Assembly: GCF_037414475.1 (NCBI RefSeq) | Contig: NZ_CP147913.1 | Span: forward strand, 1,550,001-1,614,000 | Origin: Myxococcus stipitatus | GTDB taxonomy: Bacteria; Myxococcota; Myxococcia; Myxococcales; Myxococcaceae | Reading direction: 5' to 3' | Length of the DNA stretch: 64,000 nt | Shown: piece by piece, positions 1 to 8,598 of the stretch | How the letters are laid out: every line of letters begins with the position of its first letter | How positions within the stretch are numbered: position 1 is the stretch's first letter | Made by a program: the position numbers and the translations under genes | The notes under the pieces: generated by a model | Told to the model about the DNA's origin: nothing | The model's input: the letters and a program-made list of their open reading frames with translations, nothing else | The model's database searches: none

Positions 1-1
1 G

Positions 2-754
2 TGGAACAACCTGGTGACTGGTTTCTCCTCGTGGGGAGAGCGCACCGCTCAGTCCGGGGAGACCATGCGCCGCTGGAGCGTGGAGTCTCACCGCCGCGGC
101 AAACTGTGGATGTCCCCCGTCGCGTTCGAGGACGTGCGCCACAAGCTTACCGACAGCGAGAACAGCAGCCGCGTGTACTGGGAGGCGCAAAACAGCCTGG
201 CGTTCCGCTCGCAGTTCGAGAAGGCGATGGAGGGCGACGCGGACTGGATTACGTTGCTGACGCTGACGGACTACGGCGAGTCGTGGCTGACGGCGTCCCA
301 GGAGCGTGGCTACGTCATCATGGATTGGATTGCGTACTACACCACCTGGTTCAAGACAGGACAGCGCCCCACCATCGTCCGAGATACGCTCTATTACACG
401 CACCGTCGGCACCGTACGGACGCTCCCTTCAACGCCGCGAAGCAGACAGCGCGCGCCATGAAGCTACGAGGTGGGGTCGCGGCATCCAACCAGGTGGAGT
501 TGCTCGCGTTCCTCAAGGAACCGGGCCAGCTGGTCATCACCCAGGGCACCGATGTGCGCACGATGGACGTGACGAGCGCGGGGATGACGGCCTTCCAGGT
601 GGCACTGGTACCCGGCACCACGCCCGTCTTCGAACTCCGGCGCAGCGGAGTCACCGTGCAGCGCCTGGAGAGCACGACGGCCATCCTCGCCCAGACCGTC
701 TACCAGGACCTCATGTATCACGCGGGCGGCGGGCGCCCCTGCACGCGGCCGTGA
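2..754 (+). CDS. Glycoside hydrolase family 71-type alpha-1,3-glucanase, C-terminal part (5' end outside window)
   Basis: Only the last ~250 codons are in the window and the frame is open from base 2. The segments WNNLVTGFSSWGER, GDADWITLLTLTDYGES and a following DWIAYYTTWFKTGQRP...DTLYYTHRRH match the way GH71 endo-1,3-alpha-glucanases (mutanases) end their barrel; D-Y-G-E-S corresponds to the conserved W-N-D-Y-G-E-S region of the family. A ~90-residue beta-rich tail follows. GH71 enzymes are secreted and cut alpha-1,3-glucan of fungal walls or dental plaque, which would suit a predator of fungi. The signal peptide cannot be seen. The frame ends abruptly in a Gly/Arg/Pro stretch at 720-754, directly against a decayed minus-strand frame, so the extreme C-terminus may be altered. 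Family assignment is from remembered motifs. Confidence 0.68.
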   Translation, partial: WNNLVTGFSSWGERTAQSGETMRRWSVESHRRGKLWMSPVAFEDVRHKLTDSENSSRVYWEAQNSLAFRSQFEKAMEGDADWITLLTLTDYGESWLTASQERGYVIMDWIAYYTTWFKTGQRPTIVRDTLYYTHRRHRTDAPFNAAKQTARAMKLRGGVAASNQVELLAFLKEPGQLVITQGTDVRTMDVTSAGMTAFQVALVPGTTPVFELRRSGVTVQRLESTTAILAQTVYQDLMYHAGGGRPCTRP

Positions 755-1241
755 GCGTCGGCGCGCGAGGACCGTCTGGGTTTCATTCGCCAGGGCAGCA
801 ATCTGCTGCGCGAGCCCCTGGTGAGCAGCAACCGGGACCTCAGCGAGGAAGGACACAGAGTCAACCTGGGCCGCCGCAATAGATGCGATAGCGGCGAGGT
901 GTTGCTCCAGTCTCCGAACGCGCGCCTGGATCAGGGCGAGTTGGGCGCCATCGACCGAACGAGGCGTGGATGCGTTCCTGCCGCACCCGCCTTCCGTTGG
1001 GCGTTGGCGACCCCAAGGAGCGCGGCGACGATGGACTCAAGAAGCGTCCATCCCGTGGCAGAGGCGCCTGAATCGACGGCCGCAGCCCACCCACTGGGGG
1101 ACGTTCGGACCTCGAGCGCGAAGCGCTCAGGGAACGAAGTCACTGCCTCCGTGGGAATTAGATGGGAAAGGACTCCGGAGACATCGCCGACGCCTATGTA
1201 GGCATCGGTGGCTTCCCGAGTAATTTCAGTGGGTTCGGGAG
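755..1241 (-). pseudogene. Decayed reading frame between GH71 gene and tRNA-Arg
   Basis: No intact gene fits here. On the minus strand, right after the tRNA-Arg 3' end, a stretch without start codon reads protein-like: TEITREATDAYIGVGDVSGV, then IPTEAVTSFPERFALEVRTS and a hydrophobic LLESIVAALLGVANAQRKAG, ending in a stop near 931. In another minus frame the protein-like reading resumes: DGAQLALIQARVRRLEQHLA, then AQVDSVSFLAEVPVAAHQGL and QQIAALANETQTVLARR, up to the GH71 stop. I read this as one gene with at least one frameshift and no 5' end. I do not recognise the family. It may instead be chance open frame in G+C-rich DNA. Confidence 0.35.
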
Positions 1242-1315
1242 CGCCCCAGGCAGGACTCGAACCTGCGACCCCCGGCTTAGAAGGCCGGTGCTCTATCCAG
1301 CTGAGCTACTGGAGC
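1242..1315 (-). tRNA. tRNA-Arg(TCT)
   Basis: The minus strand folds as a cloverleaf: acceptor GCTCCAG pairs with CTGGGGC, the anticodon stem CCGGC/GCCGG encloses loop CTTCTAA (anticodon TCT), and the T arm is GCAGG-TTCGAGT-CCTGC. The discriminator base is G. CCA is not encoded. It lies 41 bp downstream of tRNA-Pro and is probably co-transcribed with it. Confidence 0.95.
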
Positions 1316-1353
1316 TGGTTGGGCCACCCGCTCTGATTCCACTGCTTTACTTC

Positions 1354-1430
<77 letters not shown>

Positions 1431-1500
1431 AGAAGTAGAGTCCGGCATTGTTGAACCATCGCGCACGGACGCGCAAGAGCAACGTGCCTGACTCCCTCAT

Positions 1501-2106
1501 TCATTCGTCCTTCCCCAACTCCAACAGCCGCGACTTCATCTTCCGGAAGGCCGCTCCCCGGTGTGAAACCGCCGACTTCTCCTCGGACGTCAGCTCCGCC
1601 ATCGACCGGCCAGTGTCCGGAAACATGAAGACAGGGTCGTAGCCGAAGCCATGCGTCCCCCGGGCCTCGTGCCCTATCCGCCCCTCACACCGCCCCTCCT
1701 CCACGTGTGTCCGTCCATCCGGCCACACCAGCGCCAACGCACACCGGAACGACGCCCCTCGCTCCGCGTCCGGCACCCCCGAGAGCTCCATCAACAGCTT
1801 CTCGTAGCGAGCCTTGTCGTCCCCTTCCGCATACCGCGCGGACAACACCCCGGGCCCCCCATCCAGCGCGTCCACGCACAGTCCCGAGTCATCCGCCAAC
1901 GCCGGCAGCCCCGTCGCCTTCGCGTACTCCAGCGCCTTCTTCACCGCGTTCGCCTCGAACGTGTCCCCGTCCTCTTCCGGCTCGGGCACCGGCGGCACAT
2001 CCGCGAGCGACACCACCTCCACCACGTCGCCCACCAGCTCCCGCAGCTCGCGCACCTTCCCCTTGTTCGTCGTCGCGAAGAGCAGCTTCGCCTTGCGCGC
2101 CGTCAC
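1501..2106 (-). CDS. rdgB: dITP/XTP pyrophosphatase (HAM1/RdgB family)
   Basis: A 201-residue protein of normal family length. It shows the N-terminal substrate loop [10 protein letters not shown], the metal/catalytic signature [13 protein letters not shown] (about residues 70-82), GYDPVF (about 156) and the C-terminal [10 protein letters not shown]. The family hydrolyses dITP, XTP and ITP to monophosphates in the cytoplasm and so keeps deaminated purines out of DNA and RNA. It starts with GTG, and that start overlaps the rph stop (GTGA), indicating translational coupling; rph-rdgB pairing is common in bacteria. tRNA-Pro follows 70 bp later. Confidence 0.95.
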   Translation of the reverse strand: MTARKAKLLFATTNKGKVRELRELVGDVVEVVSLADVPPVPEPEEDGDTFEANAVKKALEYAKATGLPALADDSGLCVDALDGGPGVLSARYAEGDDKARYEKLLMELSGVPDAERGASFRCALALVWPDGRTHVEEGRCEGRIGHEARGTHGFGYDPVFMFPDTGRSMAELTSEEKSAVSHRGAAFRKMKSRLLELGKDE

Positions 2107-2816
2107 TCCAGCACCTTCGCCTGCGCGGCCACCAGCTGCTGGATGGCCGCCAAGCCCCCGTCGAGCATCGCGTCCAGCGTCCTGCGGTCGAACATCTGGT
2201 GCTCCGCCGTCCCCTGCACCTCCACCATCCGCCCATCCCCCGTCGCCACGATGTTCAGGTCCACGTCCGCCTTCGAGTCCTCCTCGTAGTCCAGGTCCAC
2301 TCGAACCTCGCCGCCCACCACACCCACGGACACCGCCGCCATCGGCGTCAGCTTGGGCATCTTGCTGAGGACGCCCTGCTTCTGAAGCGAGCGCAGCGCG
2401 AGCACCAGCGCCACATACGCCCCCGTAATCGACGCCGTGCGCGTCCCGCCATCGGCCTGCAACACGTCACAGTCCAGGGTCAGCGTCCGCGTCCCCAGCG
2501 TCGACAGGTCCACCGCCGCGCGGAGCGAACGCCCGATCAGCCGCTGAATCTCCATCGTGCGGCCCGTCTGCTTCCCCTTCGCCGCCTCGCGCTGGCTGCG
2601 CGAGTGCGTGGCGCGCGGCAACATCCCGTACTCCGCAGTCACCCAGCCCGTGCCCTTGCCCATCAGGTGCGGCGGAACCCGCTCCTCCGTGGAACAGGTG
2701 ACGAGCACCTTGGTGTGGCCGAACTCCACCTGCACGGAGCCCTCCGCATAGCGGGACACTCCGGGGGTGAGGACAACGGGACGAAGGTCCAGCACACCAC
2801 GTTGGAAGGAACGCAC
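2103..2816 (-). CDS. rph: Ribonuclease PH
   Basis: A 237-residue phosphorolytic 3'-to-5' exoribonuclease that trims the 3' ends of tRNA precursors. Diagnostic segments are LRPV near the N-terminus, [15 protein letters not shown], the nucleic-acid-binding [35 protein letters not shown], and [20 protein letters not shown] chose the GTG at 2814-2816 because an AGGAG sits 8 nt upstream and the protein then begins [14 protein letters not shown] as in relatives; the frame stays open 22 codons further upstream without family similarity. It overlaps rdgB by 4 nt. Its position ahead of rdgB and the two tRNA genes fits a tRNA-processing role. Confidence 0.95.
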   Translation of the reverse strand: MRSFQRGVLDLRPVVLTPGVSRYAEGSVQVEFGHTKVLVTCSTEERVPPHLMGKGTGWVTAEYGMLPRATHSRSQREAAKGKQTGRTMEIQRLIGRSLRAAVDLSTLGTRTLTLDCDVLQADGGTRTASITGAYVALVLALRSLQKQGVLSKMPKLTPMAAVSVGVVGGEVRVDLDYEEDSKADVDLNIVATGDGRMVEVQGTAEHQMFDRRTLDAMLDGGLAAIQQLVAAQAKVLE

Positions 2817-2893
2817 GGCGAGCTCCTGAGGAAAGGAAAGAGAGCGGCCCCTCTCTACCAGAGCCCCTCGGCCCGCCGTCACCCCCTATCGAC

Positions 2894-3703
2894 TCACGGA
2901 GCCGCCGGGCTCGCCACCTGGGCAGGCCGCGAGGCATCCCTCCGCCGAGACTCACGCAAGAAGGCAAGCACCCCCTCGCTGATGGCCTCGGCCAGCTTCT
3001 CCTGGTAGTCCCCCCGCGCCAGCCGCGCTCCCTCCTCTGGATGCGAGATGTAGCCCACCTCGACGAGCACCGCCGGGCACTCCACCCCCGAGAGCACGAA
3101 GAAGGGCGCCTGCTGCACCCCCCGGTCCGCCGCCTTCGTGCGGGCCACCAACCGGGGATGAATCGAATACGCCAACCGCGACGAATCCGCGTGCGCCTCC
3201 GTGCGCACCAGGTCCTCCAGAATCAACGCCAGCGTCGAGTCCCCTCGCGCCGCCCGAGCCACCGGCGCCTCCGCGTTCTCCCGGTCCGCCACCGCCAGCG
3301 CCGCCTCACCTGACGCATTCGCCGACAGGAAGTACGTCTCCACCCCCTCCGTCCGCGCTCGCATCCGCGGCGTGGGCATCGAGTTGGCGTGAATGGAGAT
3401 GAACAGGTCCGCGCCGTGGTCGTTCGTCATCGCCACGCGCTCCGTCAGGCTCATCAGCGAGTCCCGCTCGCGCGTCAGGTACACCTCGCCCCCGGCTGCC
3501 TCCAGCTTCGTGCGCAGCCGGTGGGCAATCTGCAGCGCCACCTCCTTCTCGCGCAGCGCCCCGGGCCCCTTGGCGCCCTCCTTGGCGCCTCCATGTCCAG
3601 GGTCGATGACGATGCGCGCGGGCCGCTCGCCGGCCTCCACGCGAACGGGGACCAGCCAGAGACACGCAACCAGGGCCAGCAGCGGACGGAGAGACAGCCT
3701 CAT
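2894..3703 (-). CDS. N-acetylmuramoyl-L-alanine amidase (Amidase_3), secreted
   Basis: 269 residues. A signal peptide is seen at residues 1-24 (MRLSLRPLLALVACLWLVPV then VEA), followed directly by the zinc amidase core. Zinc ligands and the catalytic Glu are recognisable as IVIDPGHGG (His), LREKEVAL (Glu), ISIHANS (His) and the late VLVEVGYISHPEEGARL. The family cleaves the amide between MurNAc and the stem peptide in the periplasm, usually in cell separation. There is no AMIN domain, so it is shorter than E. coli AmiC. The ATG at 3703 gives the clean signal peptide; longer upstream reading has Arg-rich non-family sequence. It lies 49 bp after selD. Confidence 0.92.
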   Translation of the reverse strand: MRLSLRPLLALVACLWLVPVRVEAGERPARIVIDPGHGGAKEGAKGPGALREKEVALQIAHRLRTKLEAAGGEVYLTRERDSLMSLTERVAMTNDHGADLFISIHANSMPTPRMRARTEGVETYFLSANASGEAALAVADRENAEAPVARAARGDSTLALILEDLVRTEAHADSSRLAYSIHPRLVARTKAADRGVQQAPFFVLSGVECPAVLVEVGYISHPEEGARLARGDYQEKLAEAISEGVLAFLRESRRRDASRPAQVASPAAP

Positions 3704-3752
3704 GCCAGGCGGAATCGTAGCGGAGCCCTCCCCCGCGCGCGAAATCCCCGCC

Positions 3753-4811
3753 TCAGCCGATGACGTCGATACCCGGCCGCCCCGCCTGGACCTCGCCGAT
3801 GAGCGCGGCGTCCACGCCCACCTTCTCCAGCGCCTTGAGCGCCTTGAGCGCATCGCGCGCGGGCACACTGGCCAGGAGACCCCCGTTCGTCTGCGCGTCC
3901 GCGAGCACCCACTGAATCGCCTCGGGTAGCCCCTGCGGGAAACGGACCTTCTTCTTCACGTGCTCCAGGTTCGACTTCGTCCCACCCGGCACCACGCCCG
4001 CATCCGCCAGCGCCGGCACGTCCGAGATGAGCGGAATGCGCTCCAGGTCCACCGCGGCCCGCGTCTTCGCGCCCGTCATCATCTCCAGCAAATGGCCCAA
4101 CAGGCCGTAGCCCGTCACGTCCGTCAGCGCGTTCACCTTGAACTTGCCGGACGCGAAGACCTCACCCGCGGCGCGGTTGAGCGTCGTCATCAACGCGATG
4201 ACCCGCTTCGACAGCTGCTTCGACGCCAGCCCCCGCTTGATGGCCGTGGTCGCGATGCCCGTGCCCAGCGGCTTGGTCAACAGCAACACGTCCCCGGGCT
4301 TCGCCCCCGCGTTGGTGAGCACCTTCTTCGGGTTCACCACACCCGTGACGGCCAGGCCGTACTTGGGCTCGGGGTCCCGGATGCTGTGGCCTCCGAGGAT
4401 GGGGATGCCCGCCTCGTCCGCCTTCGACTGGCCCCCGGCCAGAATCTTGGACAGCACGGACAGGGGCAGGCTGTCGGGGAAGCCCACCAGGTTGAGCGCG
4501 AACAGGGGCTTGGCCCCCATCGCGTAGATGTCCGACAGCGCGTTCGCCGCGGCGATGGCGCCGAACTGGAACGGGTCGTCCACCACCGGCGGGAAGAAGT
4601 CCACCGTCTCCACCACGGCGAGGCCGGGCGCCAGACGGTAGACCGCCGCGTCGTCATTCGTGTTGAAGCCCACCAGGGCCTGGGGGCCTCGGGAGGACTT
4701 CAGTCCCCCCAGGATGCGCTGCAGGTCCCCTGCCCGAAGCTTCGCCGCGCAACCCGCGCAGTGACTCAGCTCGGTGAGGCGCAGTCGCTTCACCGACTTC
4801 GCGTCCGCCAC
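3753..4811 (-). CDS. selD: Selenide, water dikinase
   Basis: 352 residues. SelD makes selenophosphate from selenide and ATP for selenocysteine and selenouridine synthesis. The N-terminal active-site loop reads LSHCAGCAAKL. Compared with E. coli SHGAGCGCK, the essential Cys17 and Lys20 equivalents are kept, while the Gly14 position is Cys and the Cys19 position is Ala. Further motifs are NTNDDAAVYRL, VETVDFFPPVVDDP, AANALSDIYAMGAKP, and DVTGYGLLGHL. The GTG at 4811 is chosen because GGAGAAGGGG lies just upstream. The enzyme carries Cys, not selenocysteine, and no in-frame TGA is used. selA, selB and tRNA-Sec are not in the window. Confidence 0.94.
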   Translation of the reverse strand: MADAKSVKRLRLTELSHCAGCAAKLRAGDLQRILGGLKSSRGPQALVGFNTNDDAAVYRLAPGLAVVETVDFFPPVVDDPFQFGAIAAANALSDIYAMGAKPLFALNLVGFPDSLPLSVLSKILAGGQSKADEAGIPILGGHSIRDPEPKYGLAVTGVVNPKKVLTNAGAKPGDVLLLTKPLGTGIATTAIKRGLASKQLSKRVIALMTTLNRAAGEVFASGKFKVNALTDVTGYGLLGHLLEMMTGAKTRAAVDLERIPLISDVPALADAGVVPGGTKSNLEHVKKKVRFPQGLPEAIQWVLADAQTNGGLLASVPARDALKALKALEKVGVDAALIGEVQAGRPGIDVIG

Positions 4812-4866
4812 GGCGTGTTCCCCTTCTCCCGGGCCCGCCCGGAATGGGGCAGGCCATGTGTCCCGC

Positions 4867-5811
4867 TCAGACGACGCGCACGTACTCGCGCTTGAGCAAC
4901 TGCACCAACCCCTCGGCCGTGAGGACATCGTCCGCGTCCGCGCGGTCCAACACTCCCGCCAGGCTGCCCTGGTTGATGACCAGTTGGAGCACGTCCAACA
5001 ACTCCGGCGTCAGCTCCTTGAGCGGCGGCCCCAGCGGAACGGCGAGCTGGAGCGTGGCCTCGGGCGGAGGGAGGCTGGGCTGCAGGCGCTTGAACTCGTC
5101 GAGCTGCCGGAGCGCGTCCATCAACAGCGCCTCCGTCGACGAGTCCAGCTCCACCATGAACTCCTGGCTGTCGGCCGGACGCAGCTCGAAGTCACCCGAC
5201 TCCCAGGTGATGATGCGGTTGAAGCTCTTCTGCGGCCCCAGGTTGTGGTTCTCGTTGATGACCGCGTAGTACACGCGGCCCTGGCGCAGGTAGATCTTCC
5301 CCTCCTGAGTGCTGTTGACCACCAGCACGCCGTTCTTCTTGGAGGTGTGGAAGAGCTGGAGCAGGTCCGGCAGGGGAATCTCTTCAATCTTCCCCGTCAT
5401 GGAGCTGCCCTTGGTGGTGGTCCGCGCGGCCTGGGCGGCGGCGGCCTCCTCCAGCTTCTGCTTGGCCACGCTCTCATCCACGTTGGCGCCTTCGGCCCCC
5501 TGGTGCACCAGCTTCAGGATGGAGGTGCCGATGAGGATGCGGTCGCCTTCCTTCAGGCGCGCCTGCTTCACCTTCTCGCCGTTGACGAAGGTGCCGTTGG
5601 TGGAGCCCATGTCCTCGATGGTGATCTTCCCGTCGGAGAAGCTGATCTTCGCGTGCTTGCGCGAGACCATGTCCTCCACGAGGACCATGTCCAGCTCGCT
5701 GGAACGGCCGATGACGATGTGCTTCTCCGCCTTCAAGGGGAACTCGCCCCCCTGGTACTTCCCGGAGATGAACTTCAGGGCATAGCTCTTCGAGATATCC
5801 ATGGTCATCAA
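4867..5811 (-). CDS. FHA domain protein with DUF4388 (PATAN-type) domain
   Basis: 314 residues. The FHA phosphothreonine-binding domain spans about residues 28-103, with IGRSSELDMVL, VSRKHAKI and DMGSTNGTFVNG, that is, all core recognition motifs. A short Ala-rich linker leads to a DUF4388 domain (about 138-245), with LPDLLQLFHTSKKNGVLVV and GKIYLRQGRVYYAV, followed by a Pro/Leu-rich helical tail. FHA plus DUF4388 is typical of myxobacterial signalling proteins and suggests docking to a Ser/Thr kinase output. The ATG at 5811 overlaps the stop of the upstream TPR gene (ATGA); ATG at 5802 is an alternative. No membrane segment is present. The molecular role is unknown. Confidence 0.85.
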   Translation of the reverse strand: MMTMDISKSYALKFISGKYQGGEFPLKAEKHIVIGRSSELDMVLVEDMVSRKHAKISFSDGKITIEDMGSTNGTFVNGEKVKQARLKEGDRILIGTSILKLVHQGAEGANVDESVAKQKLEEAAAAQAARTTTKGSSMTGKIEEIPLPDLLQLFHTSKKNGVLVVNSTQEGKIYLRQGRVYYAVINENHNLGPQKSFNRIITWESGDFELRPADSQEFMVELDSSTEALLMDALRQLDEFKRLQPSLPPPEATLQLAVPLGPPLKELTPELLDVLQLVINQGSLAGVLDRADADDVLTAEGLVQLLKREYVRVV

Positions 5812-6530
5812 CCCGCCTGCTCCACCTTGCCGGGGTCCTTCACCAGGTTGAGATACATCTGCGCGCTCTTGTTGTCAGGGCTGCGCGCCAGCACGTCCTC
5901 CCAGACCTGCACCGCCTCCACCCGGCGTCCCGCCGAGTACAGCGCGACGCCGTACTGGATACGGCCTGGGATGAAAGACGGGTTCTGCGCGATGACCTGT
6001 TCGTACTCGGTGATGGCCGCCGCGTTGTCTCCCGCGTCGCGCAGGGCGTTGCCCAGCTTGAGCCGGATGTCCACGAACTGGGGACACAGGCCCAAGGCAC
6101 GCCGGTACTCCTCGATGGCCTTCTGCCAGGCACCGCTGGACGCGTAGACGTCCCCAATCTCGCCGTACATGTTGGCGATCTTCTTCTCGACATAGGGGTC
6201 CAGTTCTCCCGGGCCCGTCTTCTGCCGGGAGAGGGCGGCCTGGTAGACCTCCTTCGCCTCGGCGTACTTCCCCATGTCGTTGTAGATGACCGCCAGGTTC
6301 AGCGCCGCTTCGGTGTACGCCGGATTCAGGTTCAACGCGGACTCGAACGCCCGCTGCGCCCGGGCGAACTGGCCCTGGTCGTGGTAGATGATGCCGAGCA
6401 TGTTGAACACGTCCGCGAACGTCGGATTCTGCTCGACGATTTTCGCGAGGTACTGCTCGGCCTGGGCGTACTGCTTCTTCTCGAAGTAGCCGCGCCCGAG
6501 GGTCAGTAGCTGCTTGAGGGGCTCTTCCAT
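5808..6530 (-). CDS. Cytoplasmic TPR protein
   Basis: 240 residues made almost entirely of tetratricopeptide repeats, about five to six units. Examples are GRGYFEKKQYAQAEQYLAKI, MLGIIYHDQGQFARAQRAFE and AVIYNDMGKYAEAKEVYQAA. It starts MEEPLKQLL, with no signal peptide, lipobox or membrane helix, so it is probably a cytoplasmic scaffold. Its stop overlaps the start of the FHA gene, which strongly suggests the two products act together. It resembles Tgl only in having TPRs and lacks Tgl's lipoprotein signal. The binding partner cannot be read from sequence. Confidence 0.85.
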   Translation of the reverse strand: MEEPLKQLLTLGRGYFEKKQYAQAEQYLAKIVEQNPTFADVFNMLGIIYHDQGQFARAQRAFESALNLNPAYTEAALNLAVIYNDMGKYAEAKEVYQAALSRQKTGPGELDPYVEKKIANMYGEIGDVYASSGAWQKAIEEYRRALGLCPQFVDIRLKLGNALRDAGDNAAAITEYEQVIAQNPSFIPGRIQYGVALYSAGRRVEAVQVWEDVLARSPDNKSAQMYLNLVKDPGKVEQAG

Positions 6531-6572
6531 GACTCGGCCCGTCCTCGGGCCCTGCCTCCGACGCGGGGTAGC

Positions 6573-7277
6573 CTACATGAGGCCGGGCGAAAACAAGAAT
6601 TCATCACCGTGAAGCGTGAGCGACAACGACCGCTGGCCCCGGGTGTCCACCGGCCTCGACGGGAGGGAGCCCTGGAGCCGCCAGTGCTCCGTGACCTGCG
6701 CTTCCTCCCGCTCCAACCGGATGTACCACGCCTCCGCCCGATAGACGCGCCCTCGCATCAACTTCAGTTCTTCCCACTCGGGACCCGCCACTCCTGGATT
6801 CCCAGGCGCCACCAGCCGGGCCAGGGCGTCCGCGTCGGCGGACTCGAGCGCCCGACGACGGGCTTCCAGCGCGCGCACCACCGCGACCAGTTGGGGGGAC
6901 TCGGTGGTCTCCGGTACCCAGTCCCCGCGCTTGGAGACGAAGGGTGAGCGCTCCACGCCAGCGGTCCCCACCTGGGTGGCCCCCAGCGTTCCCTTGAAAT
7001 CGAGCGTCGAGTGCGCCACGGCCCGCTTCCCGCCCGGCTCCACCGTCACGGTGATGCGAGCAAAGTGGTGCACCTGGGAGGTCAAGGGCGCGGACGCGCC
7101 GGGGACGCTCAGGGAAAGCCCGTAGGACTCGGTGCGCTTGAGGGCGGTGATGACCTCGACCTCCGGCCCCGCGGCGAACCCGAGGAGCCGGGGGACAAGC
7201 AGCGCACAGGCGGCGAGCACCGCCAGGCCGGCGATGACCAGCCCGCCCAACCGGCTCCATTCCTCCGTCGTCCTCAC
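6573..7277 (-). CDS. Membrane-anchored hypothetical protein
   Basis: 234 residues. A single hydrophobic segment near the N-terminus (about residues 12-34, GLVIAGLAVLAACALLVPRL) leaves about 200 residues outside the cytoplasm. The body contains beta-rich stretches (HHFARITVTVEPGGKRAVAH) and an Arg/Glu-rich helix (LEARRRALESADADALARLV). The C-terminal part, RVYRAEAWYIRLEREEAQVT, looks like a beta-strand pair. I do not recognise a family. The GTG start overlaps the bamD stop (GTGA), so it is translationally coupled to bamD. A role in envelope assembly is only suggested by that context. Confidence 0.75.
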   Translation of the reverse strand: MRTTEEWSRLGGLVIAGLAVLAACALLVPRLLGFAAGPEVEVITALKRTESYGLSLSVPGASAPLTSQVHHFARITVTVEPGGKRAVAHSTLDFKGTLGATQVGTAGVERSPFVSKRGDWVPETTESPQLVAVVRALEARRRALESADADALARLVAPGNPGVAGPEWEELKLMRGRVYRAEAWYIRLEREEAQVTEHWRLQGSLPSRPVDTRGQRSLSLTLHGDEFLFSPGLM

Positions 7278-8050
7278 GTGCCCAGCATGCGCTGGGCCTT
7301 CTCCGCCGCGGGAGTCCCCGGCAGGCGGCGCAGCACCTGGCGCAGGGTCTCCTGCGCGCGCTTCGGGTCATTGAGCTTCACGTACGCGTCGTGAAGGTCG
7401 AAGAGGACTTCTTCCTCGAGGCTCGTGCCCGGGTACTTCGAGAGGATGGCCTCCAGGCGCTGGGCCACGGCCTTCCAGCGTCCGCGCTTCTGGTAGAAGC
7501 GGGCCACGTACATCTCGTGCTCCGCCAGGCGCCGGCGCGCGTCGTCGGCGTTGCGCTTGGCCTCCGGGGCGTATTGCGAATCCGGGTACTCGCGGAGGAA
7601 CTCCTCCATCGTGGACAGGGCGGAGCGAATCTCCACCTGGTCCTTCTCCTCGGACGGAGGCAGGGCGAAGAACTCCGACGGGTAGCTCTGCACGTGGGTG
7701 AGCGCGGAGCGGTACGCGGCGTAGTCCACCTTGGGGTGCGTGGGGTGGAGCTTGATGAAGGACTGGTACTGGTCCCTCGCCTCGGGGAACGCCTCGCGGG
7801 CGAAGTCCACGTCGGCCAGCTTCAGCTCCGCCTCGCGCGCGGCCTCCTGGTAGGGGAACTTCGAGCGGACGTACTCGAAGTACTTCTGGGCCTTGAGGAA
7901 GTCCTTGTTCTCCAAGGCCACGCTGCCGAGCGTGAGGTTCTCATCGGCGGTGACGGCGTAGTCGGGCTCGCCTCCTTGGGAGCCGGACAGGGCGGCGCAA
8001 CCGGAGGTGAGCAGCAGGACGGTGGTCAGGAAGGCGACGGCGGAACGCAT
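7274..8050 (-). CDS. bamD: Outer membrane assembly lipoprotein BamD
   Basis: 258 residues. The signal is MRSAVAFLTTVLLLTSGC with lipobox L-T-S-G-C, so the mature protein starts at Cys18. Five TPR-like units follow, with the BamD pattern AQKYFEYVRSKFPYQEAAREA, ARDQYQSFIKLHPTHPKVDY, EEFLREYPDSQYAPEA and EMYVARFYQKRGRWKAVAQR. BamD is the essential lipoprotein of the BAM complex, which inserts outer-membrane beta-barrels. The ATG at 8050 is the start giving the lipoprotein signal. It lies 10 bp after recX and overlaps the next gene. Confidence 0.9.
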   Translation of the reverse strand: MRSAVAFLTTVLLLTSGCAALSGSQGGEPDYAVTADENLTLGSVALENKDFLKAQKYFEYVRSKFPYQEAAREAELKLADVDFAREAFPEARDQYQSFIKLHPTHPKVDYAAYRSALTHVQSYPSEFFALPPSEEKDQVEIRSALSTMEEFLREYPDSQYAPEAKRNADDARRRLAEHEMYVARFYQKRGRWKAVAQRLEAILSKYPGTSLEEEVLFDLHDAYVKLNDPKRAQETLRQVLRRLPGTPAAEKAQRMLGT

Positions 8051-8060
8051 CGGCGCCACG

Positions 8061-8564
8061 CTATTCGTCTGGCCCCGAGGGGTCCAGCGAAGCTTCACCC
8101 AGCAACTGCTGGATGACGTCCTCGGAGAATCCACGGCCTGACAGGAGGCGTGCGGCCCGGGCCCACGACTTCCCGTCGAGTGGCCGGACAGTCAGCCCTC
8201 GCTTCTCCAGCACCCCGCGGGCGGCGGCCAGGGCGTCGAACTCCACGGTGCCGCTGGCGGCCTCCAGGGCATCGCGAGCCTCGTCCTCGGAGAGGCCGTG
8301 GGCCTCCAGGCGCTGGAGGACGGCCCCTGGGCCCTTGCCCCCTCTCAACAGGGCGGCGGCACGCTCGTGGCCGAAGCGGGCATCATCGAGGTAGCCCCAG
8401 CCCTCGAGTCGGGACAGGGCCTGCTCTCGCACGGTGGAGGCGAAGCCCTTCTTCTCCAGGGCCTGGAGCAGCTCATGGCGGGTGCGGGCACGAGCGGCCA
8501 GCAGCTTGAGCCCGGCATCCGTGGCGCGCTGGACGGCCGCTGGCCCTTCATCCTCCGAGAGCAT
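8061..8564 (-). CDS. recX: Regulatory protein RecX
   Basis: 167 residues, the usual size. Three-helix repeats typical of RecX are visible: LKLLAARARTRHELLQALEK, DDARFGHERAAALLRGGKGP and ARAARLLSGRGFSEDVIQQL. RecX caps RecA filaments and limits strand exchange. The ATG at 8564 begins MLSEDEGPAAVQRATD. Open frame continues upstream for hundreds of codons, but that part is antisense to the gene at 8599 and to the repeat array and does not look like protein. recA is not adjacent. bamD follows after 10 bp. Confidence 0.9.
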   Translation of the reverse strand: MLSEDEGPAAVQRATDAGLKLLAARARTRHELLQALEKKGFASTVREQALSRLEGWGYLDDARFGHERAAALLRGGKGPGAVLQRLEAHGLSEDEARDALEAASGTVEFDALAAARGVLEKRGLTVRPLDGKSWARAARLLSGRGFSEDVIQQLLGEASLDPSGPDE

Positions 8565-8598
8565 GGCGGGATACCTAGCATGTGGTAACAGGCCCCGC

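Noticed and set aside
4740-4811. Selenocysteine in SelD
   Set aside because: The active-site position is a TGC codon; there is no in-frame TGA and no SECIS-like hairpin was needed.
5808-6530. Tgl pilotin
   Set aside because: The protein has TPRs but lacks a signal peptide and lipidation cysteine, so it cannot be called Tgl.
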